DNA from: SIG455 sp045659025
Lineage (GTDB): Bacteria > Bacillota > Clostridia > UMGS1810
Direction of reading: 5' to 3'
NCBI GenBank assembly: GCA_045659025.1
Contig: JAZOWA010000020.1
Location: forward strand, 1 to 32,114
DNA length: 32,114 bases
This document shows positions 1 through 5,741 of this stretch, in pieces. The notes under the pieces were generated by a model. The model searched no databases. It saw only the letters and a list, made by a program, of their open reading frames with translations, and was not told where the DNA came from. Every line of letters begins with the position of its first letter. Position 1 is the stretch's first letter. The position numbers and the translations under genes are program-made.

Positions 1-242
1 CCTAAAACAGTAGATGCTAAATTCATAATAAACGCAATCAAAACCGATTTCAAATATGATTCTTTTAAAAAGAATTTTACAAATATTATCTCAATTAAAA
101 GACCGATTAATATTACATACCAACTTCTCATCCCCTCTGCAATATATAAAGATGGCCAAACCATATTTGCGCTTGCAGAAAGAGGCATTATAAGAAATAA
201 CATTAAACATAACAAACTATATTTGAATTTTTCTTTATTCAC
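1..242 (-). CDS. Partial membrane protein, N-terminal part only (unrecognised)
   Basis: The reading frame is open from a GTG start at 242 down to the window edge, giving about 80 residues and no stop. The start is supported by an AAAGGAG ribosome binding site just upstream. The product begins MNKEKFKYSLLCLMLFLIMP and has a first hydrophobic segment at about residues 8-24 that could be a signal peptide or membrane anchor. A WPSLYIAEGMRSWYVI stretch leads into a second membrane segment, and a third begins near the edge. I do not recognise the family, and the visible part gives no function. Base composition is AT-rich, like the neighbouring HAD gene and unlike the rest of the window. A TTGACA-N18-AATAAT promoter-like element lies directly upstream, implying a very short leader. 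Confidence 0.6.
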   Translation of the reverse strand, partial: MNKEKFKYSLLCLMLFLIMPLSASANMVWPSLYIAEGMRSWYVILIGLLIEIIFVKFFLKESYLKSVLIAFIMNLASTVL

Positions 243-260
243 AGAATTTCTCCTTTCAAC

Positions 261-290
261 ATTATTCGACATCCATATCTCTCGTGTCAA
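261..290 (-). promoter_or_regulatory. Candidate promoter of the truncated membrane protein gene
   Basis: On the minus strand TTGACA (285-290) is followed after 18 bases by AATAAT (261-266). The ribosome binding site of the downstream gene would lie almost at the predicted transcription start. The -35 lies inside a repeat that recurs upstream of the HAD gene. Confidence 0.4.
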
Positions 291-305
291 GACCGGATAA
301 AAAAA
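281..305. repeat. Imperfect direct repeat, copy A (CTCGTGTCAAG...AAAAAA)
   Basis: This 25-bp element, CTCGTGTCAAG then C.GG.. then an A-run, recurs at 997-1021 with about five mismatches. The two copies flank the HAD gene. On the minus strand both read CTTGACACGAG, which includes a TTGACA -35-like hexamer. Confidence 0.5.
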
Positions 306-307
306 TA

Positions 308-955
308 TTATTTATCAATACCAAGTAATTCAGAAAAATCATATATATAATGATCAGAAATGGCCTTAATATCCTCCGCATAATCAGACGAGGACTCGTC
401 AAACACGCCACACACCTTCATTCCAGCGATTTTTGCTGTTTTGTCAGCATTATAATTATCATCAAGAAAGAGAATTTCACCAACAGGTTTTCCCAATTTT
501 TCAGCAACTTTTATATATATATCAGGATTAGCCTTTGTGGTTGAAAAATCATCACAAGACCATACATTGGTAAATAAATCAAATATCCCTAATCTTTTAA
601 GACAAGGATCAAGCACCGTATGAGGACTGGCAGTAAGAACATTAAGGTCAGCCCCATTCTTTTTCAGGGTTTCCAGCGTTGAAATAACATTTGACTTTTC
701 AGGTATCTTGTGCAGATAATCATCATATATATACTCATTCATTTGTTTTATCATTTCGTCTTTTGGTATTGGAACGCCTATCTGTTGAAAATATTCGGCA
801 GTCCCCGCATAGCCTAAAGGTGTTATAATTTTCACTATATCATCTTCATATTTTATGTGATTTTCCTCCAGTATTCTTAACATAACCGAAATAAATGATT
901 GCATAGAATCTACCAAAGTTCCGTCAAAATCAAATAAATATGTATTATATTTCAT
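308..955 (-). CDS. HAD-superfamily hydrolase (phosphoglycolate phosphatase-like)
   Basis: This 215-residue protein is a haloacid dehalogenase-type phosphatase. The catalytic motif I DFDGTLVDS lies at residues 9-17, with nucleophile D9 and acid/base D11. Motif II is the LTASP Thr, a KANPD segment supplies the motif III Lys, and FLDDNYNAD is motif IV. The helical cap inserted after motif I fits the class seen in Gph and PGMB-type enzymes. The substrate cannot be told from sequence. I place the start at 955 because AAAAGGAAAA gives a better spacing to this ATG; the frame extends further upstream without a ribosome binding site. The gene is clearly more AT-rich than those to its right and is flanked by two copies of a short repeat, so it may be a transferred segment. 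Confidence 0.85.
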   Translation of the reverse strand: MKYNTYLFDFDGTLVDSMQSFISVMLRILEENHIKYEDDIVKIITPLGYAGTAEYFQQIGVPIPKDEMIKQMNEYIYDDYLHKIPEKSNVISTLETLKKNGADLNVLTASPHTVLDPCLKRLGIFDLFTNVWSCDDFSTTKANPDIYIKVAEKLGKPVGEILFLDDNYNADKTAKIAGMKVCGVFDESSSDYAEDIKAISDHYIYDFSELLGIDK

Positions 956-996
956 TTTCATTTTTCCTTTTTTAATATTTTCCGACACAATACTTA

Positions 997-1021
997 CTCG
1001 TGTCAAGTCGGGGCAAAAAAA
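997..1021. repeat. Imperfect direct repeat, copy B
   Basis: This is the second copy of the element at 281-305. It lies between the pseudouridine synthase stop and the HAD gene start. On the minus strand it again contains TTGACA (1001-1006), but the -10 region at 17-18 bases is poor (GAAAAT), so promoter function is less clear than for copy A. Confidence 0.5.
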
Positions 1022-1022
1022 T

Positions 1023-1637
1023 TCATTCAAGTATATTCCACGGGGATTCGTTGGGTGGAGTGGCGGAGATATCCAAACCGCAGGTCGTAATTCTATGGGA
1101 GAAAAGGCCTATGGGGCAGGATTCCCGGCTACCGTATTTTTTATCGCCGAGGAGGGGGTGCTTACGGGAGGCGAACTGCACGCGTATCTGGTGGGTTCTG
1201 CCCGTTTGCAATCTGACCAATACATAAGAGCAAACCTTATCATTATAGGTGGCGGTGCGAAGGACTTTATAGGTGAGGACGGCTTTCTTCACGCCCTTAC
1301 GCTCCCTCTTAACTACGAAGCTCTTATTTTTAGAAGAGTCTTTGAAAAGCAAATCCTCCATAGTACCTTCCGTCTCGGTGAATTCGCCTTCGCAGAGGAC
1401 AAGGTATTCTTTGCTGAAATCGTCGTTAGAGGAAATCTTACTGCTCATGAAGGCAGCCGACTTCTTATTTTTGGCATACACCATAACTCCGCTTACGGGT
1501 TTATCCAGGCGGTGAAGTGGGTATATATCGCTATTGAGTTGGCTTTTGAGCATAGTTATCATTTCTTCCTCGGAGGATACACCCGAGGGCTTGATGCAAA
1601 AAACCAGATCAGAGTCTTGGTAAAGGATTTCTATCAT
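1023..1637 (-). CDS. RluA-family RNA pseudouridine synthase
   Basis: This 204-residue protein converts uridine to pseudouridine in rRNA or tRNA. The family motif HRLDKPVSG is at residues 42-50, with catalytic Asp45. Other conserved family segments are the KEY-type strand (SKEYLVLCEG) and LQTGRTHQIRVQFA near the C-terminus. It has no N-terminal S4 domain, like the short members of the family, so the target site is not predictable. The ATG at 1637 is preferred over an in-frame GTG at 1652 because GGAG lies 7 bases before the ATG. It is the last gene of a four-gene run (transporter, CARF-like nuclease, GNAT, this gene), with 27 bases separating it from the GNAT gene. Confidence 0.9.
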   Translation of the reverse strand: MIEILYQDSDLVFCIKPSGVSSEEEMITMLKSQLNSDIYPLHRLDKPVSGVMVYAKNKKSAAFMSSKISSNDDFSKEYLVLCEGEFTETEGTMEDLLFKDSSKNKSFVVKRERKGVKKAVLTYKVLRTATYNDKVCSYVLVRLQTGRTHQIRVQFASRKHPLLGDKKYGSRESCPIGLFSHRITTCGLDISATPPNESPWNILE

Positions 1638-1664
1638 AACAGTCTCCGTCACAGTTGGAATATA

Positions 1665-2144
1665 TCAAAGAGTCTTTATATAAAAATGGGTCATAGCGCC
1701 GTGGGCTACGTCTTTGGGACGGTCAATCAGGGTATAACCGCATTTATCGTATATATGCATGGCTGCCTTTAGGTTAATATGCGTCTCAAGGTATGAGGTG
1801 GTATAGCCTGCATCACGCATACGGGATTCTACATATTCAATGAGCTTATAGCCGAAGCCGTTGCCCTTGACGGAATCGTCAAGGTAGAGTTTCTGGAGCT
1901 CGGCACAGTTATCAAACAGTGGGAATTCGGCAAAGCCGATACCGCCAACCACCCTGTCTGCTTCATCAGTGAGCACATAATACCCTCTGCCCGTGGCCTC
2001 ATAAAAAGCACACAGGTCATCGAGAACGGGGTCGAAATATACAGTACCGGGGATGTCCAGATCGTGATTTTTAAGATTATATCTTGCAAGGTGAGCCATG
2101 GCAGAGTTATCCGCCGGGGTCATCTTCCTTATGCTATATTTCAT
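1665..2144 (-). CDS. GNAT-family N-acetyltransferase
   Basis: This 159-residue single-domain acetyltransferase has the acetyl-CoA binding signature at residues about 88-100 (LDDSVKGNGFGYK), a variant of the R/Q-x-x-G-x-G/A motif that starts motif A. A conserved strand with LQKLYL precedes it, and a typical C-terminal segment (AAMHIYDKCGYTLIDR) follows. The acceptor cannot be deduced. The start at 2144 has AAGGAG ten bases upstream; an in-frame ATG at 2168 lacks a site. The gene lies 27 bases after the DUF1887-like gene and 27 bases before the pseudouridine synthase gene, so it is probably co-transcribed, but no shared pathway is evident. Confidence 0.87.
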   Translation of the reverse strand: MKYSIRKMTPADNSAMAHLARYNLKNHDLDIPGTVYFDPVLDDLCAFYEATGRGYYVLTDEADRVVGGIGFAEFPLFDNCAELQKLYLDDSVKGNGFGYKLIEYVESRMRDAGYTTSYLETHINLKAAMHIYDKCGYTLIDRPKDVAHGAMTHFYIKTL

Positions 2145-2171
2145 ATCCGTATCGCTCCTTGAAATCATTTA

Positions 2172-3434
2172 TCAGTTGCACCAAAAACTTTTGATGCGTT
2201 TTTCCATTGCTTCGTCGGCGAGGTCGGCGATATCCTCTATAAGACGGATATTCATATCCTCGGCTCTCTGGCGGAAGTACTTGGCAGATGAGCCGTATTT
2301 GGAAATAGAAGTTGCCACAAGAACCTTCTTAGCGTACTCCCCGCCAAAGCGGTGGGCAACGGAGGAGAGTTTATAGAGTTCTTCCATTGTAACGAGACCG
2401 TTCTTGCAGGAAATGAACACGGGGACAAGGCCGTGCATAAGCATAATATCTATCTCATTGACGGTGCTATACTCGCCGGGGAGGTCTTCCTCGGCGTTAC
2501 CATCCCAATCTATCACCACGCCGTTGACGGCATCATTATAGGTGGGGGTGCCGTCATCTTCCTTTGCTTCCTTTGCTGACACAAAAATCTTCATCTCCAA
2601 CGCTTGTCCCGCTTTGGTGAGGCATTTCTTCACCTGATGATTCTTATAGGAAATCACTACCCTATCGCCGTCCGCATCATCAAAGGATGCGAGAAGGCCA
2701 TTATCTAACAGCCTGTCCACAATAGTCTTTGACACCTCATAACGAAAACGGTGCTGATAGAGATTATCCTCCACCTTACGTCTGGATGCAATAGTGACAA
2801 GGGCATCATCTACTGATGATGTGCCTACGCTCTCAACTGCATTGAAAACGTTGATTATAAAATTCCAGTCCCTTGCGTTATCTCGGCAAATCTCCCACAT
2901 ATTGTTGATATCGTTTATGAAATCGTCGGTGAGTTCCCATTGATATGTCTTAGCTTCGTCTATACCGCCATAGGCAACGTCACCACCATACACACGGATA
3001 TTCTCCTCCACCGACAATGTGGGGATATGAGTGAATGTGGTCTTGCCGTTATTATCAAGATACACTACCTCGTTATTTCTTAAATTCATTCTATGGATAC
3101 GGATGTTCTTTTCAGGGTATCGCTCACACACTATGCCAAGAGCAACGTGCAAAAGCTCTTCGCCACCCGTAATATCAAACACGCAATCGTCATAGGTCTC
3201 CACTATTTCGGTGAGAATGGATATGGCATTATCCAGATTGCTTTTTGATACCGTCTTATAGGAAATATCAAGGTTGTTGAAGCCCCTGCCCTCAAAGACA
3301 CGACGATAACGTTCTATATGAGTCTTCATTGTCTTTGCATTATCACCGACAAAGATTACTCGCTCGGGAATATAGGAGATACAAGCAATAATATTCTCTA
3401 TGGCTGTTTTATCAAAAAACTCGATATAGGTCAT
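2172..3434 (-). CDS. CARF-nuclease-like protein, DUF1887/Card1-Can2 family
   Basis: This 420-residue protein resembles the DUF1887 family that includes Card1/Can2. In those proteins an N-terminal CARF domain senses cyclic oligoadenylate and a C-terminal PD-(D/E)xK domain cuts nucleic acid. The N-terminal 140 residues carry the CARF-type loop DITGGEELLHV (87-97). A middle winged-helix-like region (about 160-285) follows. The nuclease-like core is NEIDIMLMHG (326-335) followed by VFISCKNG (339-346). The expected acidic residue of the ExK motif is Ser342 (S-C-K), so activity is uncertain. The start is supported by GAGGTGAT upstream. No CRISPR array, cas gene or cyclase is visible in this window. 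Assignment rests on remembered family patterns, not a search. Confidence 0.72.
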   Translation of the reverse strand: MTYIEFFDKTAIENIIACISYIPERVIFVGDNAKTMKTHIERYRRVFEGRGFNNLDISYKTVSKSNLDNAISILTEIVETYDDCVFDITGGEELLHVALGIVCERYPEKNIRIHRMNLRNNEVVYLDNNGKTTFTHIPTLSVEENIRVYGGDVAYGGIDEAKTYQWELTDDFINDINNMWEICRDNARDWNFIINVFNAVESVGTSSVDDALVTIASRRKVEDNLYQHRFRYEVSKTIVDRLLDNGLLASFDDADGDRVVISYKNHQVKKCLTKAGQALEMKIFVSAKEAKEDDGTPTYNDAVNGVVIDWDGNAEEDLPGEYSTVNEIDIMLMHGLVPVFISCKNGLVTMEELYKLSSVAHRFGGEYAKKVLVATSISKYGSSAKYFRQRAEDMNIRLIEDIADLADEAMEKRIKSFWCN

Positions 3435-3479
3435 AAAATCACCTCGGTATCACAAATTGGATTGCTATGAGGACGGGTA

Positions 3480-4448
3480 TTACAGAATAACTATAAACAA
3501 CAGATACATCAAGGGGATGGTGATTACCGACAGAGTGTGGGAAATCATTGCCATTGATGCGCCCGTCTCCGTCTCACCACCATAGGCGGCAGGGAATACA
3601 ATAGTATTCAGACCGAGCGGAGTTGCAAATGCGATAAGGGCGAGAATCATAATCTCTTCGCTTACATTAAAGGCTTTTAATACAAGCATTATCACCGCAG
3701 GGATTACCACAAGGCGCAGTGCAGATGCTACATACACCTTCTTATCGGTCACAAGGCCTTTGAGGTTATATCCGCCTATCACAAAGCCAGCAAGAAGCAT
3801 GGCAACAGGGCCCTGGCATTTACCTGCGTTATTAAGGGCGTTGGTAAGGAACTCGGGCATATATGCGCTGAGACCTGTGATACCAATGAGCATACCAATA
3901 ATGAGTCCCATAATGGGCGGTGTGGTAAGAGTCTTTTTAACATTGGTGGCAAAACTATCGGTTTCATCCTTGGGAACGAGAACATACATACCCCAACTCT
4001 TACAAAGAACCGCAAGGAGGAAAGTGAACATGGTGTATTTATAAAACATATCGTCTCCCCAAATGCCCAGGATGATGAAGTTACCCATAAAGCCATAGTT
4101 GCCGAAGGTCATTGAATATTTATAAATGTTTCGCTTATAGGCAAGTGTCGCGGATGAGGAGGAGTTGCGGATGAAAAGACCCGACAACGGATAAGACACG
4201 AAAATCGCACAGAGAGTGATCACCAGACCATAAAGCATAAGCGAATAGTTCTCGACAAAGGTGGAAGGAGTACACTTGGTAATCATACTATACATAGATA
4301 GCGCAGGAAGGAAGATGTTGGTCTCCAGCTTGGCCATCATAGTACCTGCGTTATCAGGAAGCACCATCTTGCGTCTTAAAATAAATCCCACAAGAATAAG
4401 TGTGAACATCATAAGCATCTGTTGCAATGTAAGATTAAAAACTGTCAT
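3480..4448 (-). CDS. AEC-family (auxin efflux carrier-type) transporter
   Basis: This 322-residue integral membrane protein has about ten hydrophobic segments in two halves, the layout of the AEC/BART-superfamily carriers that move organic acids or related anions. Supporting features are the early QQMLMMFTLILVGFILRR segment, the helix-break TNIFLPALSMYS in the first half, and FATPLGLNTIVFPAAYGG in the second. The substrate is not predictable, though malate-type organic acids are known for relatives. I place the start at 4448 because AAGGA lies eight bases before it; the longer frame at 4457 starts inside that site. It is first in a minus-strand operon with the CARF-nuclease-like gene 45 bases downstream. 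Confidence 0.88.
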   Translation of the reverse strand: MTVFNLTLQQMLMMFTLILVGFILRRKMVLPDNAGTMMAKLETNIFLPALSMYSMITKCTPSTFVENYSLMLYGLVITLCAIFVSYPLSGLFIRNSSSSATLAYKRNIYKYSMTFGNYGFMGNFIILGIWGDDMFYKYTMFTFLLAVLCKSWGMYVLVPKDETDSFATNVKKTLTTPPIMGLIIGMLIGITGLSAYMPEFLTNALNNAGKCQGPVAMLLAGFVIGGYNLKGLVTDKKVYVASALRLVVIPAVIMLVLKAFNVSEEIMILALIAFATPLGLNTIVFPAAYGGETETGASMAMISHTLSVITIPLMYLLFIVIL

Positions 4449-4544
4449 GTCTATCATCCTTATAAATTATTTTTTTGTCTACACAAACAGGGGCAGGTTA
4501 CAATGTCGTGGCAACAAACGATGAACCTACTACCACTCATTACC

Positions 4545-4573
4545 ATTATACCACCTGGAAGTCAGTAAATAAA
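4545..4573 (-). promoter_or_regulatory. Promoter of the AEC transporter/CARF-nuclease operon
   Basis: On the minus strand TATAAT (4545-4550) is preceded by TGG, making an extended -10 (TGGTATAAT). A weak -35, TTTATT (4568-4573), lies 17 bases upstream. The leader to the transporter start would be about 90 bases. Confidence 0.55.
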
Positions 4574-4719
4574 GTGTTTACACAAAAAAATTACAAAAAA
4601 TATTCAAAATTAAAAGGGTTACGTCAAACAGTGTCAAGTTTATCCTAAAAACGCCTTGTGATACGGCTTGAAAAGGTAGTTCTTCCCCCGCCATATCATG
4701 GAAAGGGAAAGTTTGTGTA

Positions 4720-4746
4720 ACACATTTGACGTTTTCACATATTATA
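4720..4746 (+). promoter_or_regulatory. Candidate SigK/SigE-type promoter for the Cys-rich genes
   Basis: CATATTATA (4738-4746) matches the SigK -10 consensus CATAnnnTA, with AC at 4720-4721 sixteen bases upstream. The TTGACG at 4728 has no matching TATAAT at a sensible distance. The -35 part of a SigK site carries little information, so this is a weak prediction. Confidence 0.3.
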
Positions 4747-4789
4747 CATTGAAATCGCAAAAAAATATTTTTTTCGGAGGTGCATTTCT

Positions 4790-4942
4790 ATGTTTGGTAA
4801 CGGTTGCGGTATTTTCGGCGGAGGTAATGATGGTATATTATTCTTCATCCTCGTTTTCCTCCTTCTCTTCTGCGGTGGTGGCCATACCACCTGCAACGGC
4901 GGTAACGACTGCGGTTGCGGTTGCGACAACGGTTGCAACTGA
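4790..4942 (+). CDS. Small Cys/Gly-rich single-TM protein 1 (50 aa)
   Basis: This gene codes for 50 residues starting MFGNGCGIFGGGNDG. A single hydrophobic segment runs from about residue 16 to 27 (ILFFILVFLLLF). The Cys-rich tail CGGGHTTCNGGNDCGCGC continues to end in NGCN. There are seven Cys in all, six of them after the membrane segment. GGAGGT lies 9 bases before the ATG. It is the first of three tandem genes with the same plan, and the FGNG motif near the N-terminus is shared by all three. I recognise only a general resemblance to small Cys-rich proteins of Clostridia, some labelled 'chorion class high-cysteine HCB protein', a name that carries no functional meaning. Possible roles such as spore coat or metal/disulphide chemistry are speculation. 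Confidence 0.75.
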   Translation: MFGNGCGIFGGGNDGILFFILVFLLLFCGGGHTTCNGGNDCGCGCDNGCN

Positions 4943-4972
4943 TTTATTATCTATTTTTTCGGAGGTGTCTTT

Positions 4973-5113
4973 ATGTTAAATTTATTTGGTAACGGTTGCT
5001 GCCGTAATGGCGGTAATGGTGGCGAGTACAGCACTGTTCTCTGGTTCATCATCCTTTTCTTGTTACTCTTTTTGAACAACGGTTGCTGCGAAACCAATAA
5101 TCGTTGCTGCTGA
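4973..5113 (+). CDS. Small Cys-rich single-TM protein 2 (46 aa)
   Basis: This gene codes for 46 residues: a short N-terminal part with LFGNGCC, a Gly/Asn linker, one membrane segment at about residues 21-34 (TVLWFIILFLLLFL), and a tail NNGCCETNNRCC. All six Cys occur as adjacent CC pairs. GGAGGT lies eight bases upstream of the ATG, in a sequence (TTTTTTCGGAGGTG) nearly identical to that before gene 1. This suggests duplication of the whole translation unit. It follows gene 1 after 30 bases and is probably co-transcribed with it. The function is unknown. A start codon, strong ribosome binding site and shared architecture make it a real gene despite its size. Confidence 0.75.
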   Translation: MLNLFGNGCCRNGGNGGEYSTVLWFIILFLLLFLNNGCCETNNRCC

Positions 5114-5161
5114 TTCGCTTATCAATTCCTCTATCTGAATTTCTGAAAGGTGGGATTTCCC

Positions 5162-5305
5162 TTGGGAGATTGCTGCAACAACTGTAACCCCTGCTGCAAC
5201 AGCAACAATGGCTTGTTCGGCAACGGCAACACCTGGTGGATTATTATCGCAATAATCGTCATCTGGCTTTTGTGGGACAATGGCAGCAACAACTGTTGCT
5301 GCTGA
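5162..5305 (+). CDS. Small Cys-rich single-TM protein 3 (47 aa, TTG start)
   Basis: This gene starts with TTG, eight bases after AAAGGTGG, and codes for 47 residues. The N-terminal part is rich in Cys and Asn (GDCCNNCNPCCNSNNG). It is followed by the shared LFGNG motif, a Trp-flanked membrane segment (WWIIIAIIVIWLLW, about residues 25-38), and a tail ending CCC. There are eight Cys. The Cys distribution is shifted to the N-terminus compared with protein 1, but the plan (Cys cluster, single TM, terminal Cys cluster) is the same. It is the last of the three tandem genes; a strong terminator follows ten bases later. The function is unknown, and the unusual start codon would hide it from many gene finders. 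Confidence 0.7.
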   Translation: MGDCCNNCNPCCNSNNGLFGNGNTWWIIIAIIVIWLLWDNGSNNCCC

Positions 5306-5313
5306 TATCTTCT

Positions 5314-5353
5314 GCAGACGGCTCCGCCCATGGTGGATGCCGTCTGCTTTTTA
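5314..5353 (+). terminator. Rho-independent terminator after the Cys-rich genes
   Basis: GCAGACGGC (5314-5322) pairs perfectly with GCCGTCTGC (5339-5347), with extra pairing inside the loop, and is followed by TTTTTATA. It ends the small-protein operon and separates it from the next promoter. Confidence 0.9.
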
Positions 5354-5387
5354 TATACTTTTTTCTTCCTTTTATAGCAAAATAGTA

Positions 5388-5416
5388 TTGACTTTAATAT
5401 TTTGCGATGTTATAAT
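5388..5416 (+). promoter_or_regulatory. Housekeeping promoter of the T-box/ior operon
   Basis: TTGACT (5388-5393), a 17-base spacer, and TATAAT (5411-5416). This is a near-consensus SigA promoter just upstream of the T-box leader, with transcription expected to begin near 5423. Confidence 0.85.
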
Positions 5417-5422
5417 TTATAC

Positions 5423-5706
5423 ATTATTATAAATGCGATGATCGGAAACAAGTAAGAATGCATGGAGCCTTGAGAGAGCTGTCGGTCGCTGCGAGACAGT
5501 GGAAAGTGCATTTCTGAATACATTCCGGGAGCTGTGCTCCGAACGGATCCCAATTCCCTGTAGGCGGCAACGGGTGTTCCCGTAACAGAACGGGAGTGTT
5601 GTCTGACACTCTGAAAGGTTACCGTTGTGAAGCGGTAATAAACTGAGGTGGTACCACGGGTTTTCTCGTCCTCTGTATTCTATAACAAGAATGCGGGGGA
5701 TTTTTT
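5423..5706 (+). promoter_or_regulatory. T-box leader, apparent tyrosine (UAC) specifier
   Basis: This leader senses uncharged tRNA. Visible elements in order are an AAGTA loop-E strand (about 5450-5454), the AGAGAG motif in Stem I (near 5473), and a CTGTC/GACAG apical helix. The specifier loop is CTGAATACATTCC, where the codon after GAA is TAC (5519-5521, Tyr) followed by the usual purine. The canonical T-box AGGTGGTACCACGG is at 5646-5659. A 12-bp terminator helix (5669-5680 with 5689-5700) is followed by six T. Reading the neighbouring registers would give AAT or ACA, but TAC has the normal position and fits the aromatic genes downstream. The element should allow transcription when tRNA-Tyr is uncharged. 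Confidence 0.88.
5669..5706 (+). terminator. T-box regulated terminator
   Basis: TCCTCTGTATTC (5669-5680) pairs over 12 positions, including G-U pairs, with GAATGCGGGGGA (5689-5700) and is followed by TTTTTT. In T-box leaders the competing antiterminator forms with the T-box sequence when uncharged tRNA binds. Confidence 0.85.
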
Positions 5707-5741
5707 ATATCTCTTCCGCAAATCCAGATAAGGAGTAAGAT

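Larger units (their letters stand above)
4449..4789. other. Intergenic region between divergent operons
   Basis: About 340 bases without a convincing gene. It holds the minus-strand promoter for the AEC operon (4545-4573), an inverted pair of the motif ACAC..TTTGACGT (4621-4636 and 4719-4732), and a candidate sporulation-type promoter for the plus-strand Cys-rich genes (4720-4746). The short frames that cross it lack ribosome binding sites and family features. Confidence 0.5.

Noticed and set aside
1095..1772. Long plus-strand frame of 225 residues opposite the pseudouridine synthase and GNAT genes
   Set aside because: It runs antisense to two well-supported genes, crosses both of them, and has no family motif or suitable ribosome binding site.
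5131..5331. Minus-strand frame of 66 residues opposite the third Cys-rich gene
   Set aside because: Its Gln/Leu-rich content is the antisense image of repeated GCAACA/TGCTGC codons in the real gene, and no ribosome binding site is evident.
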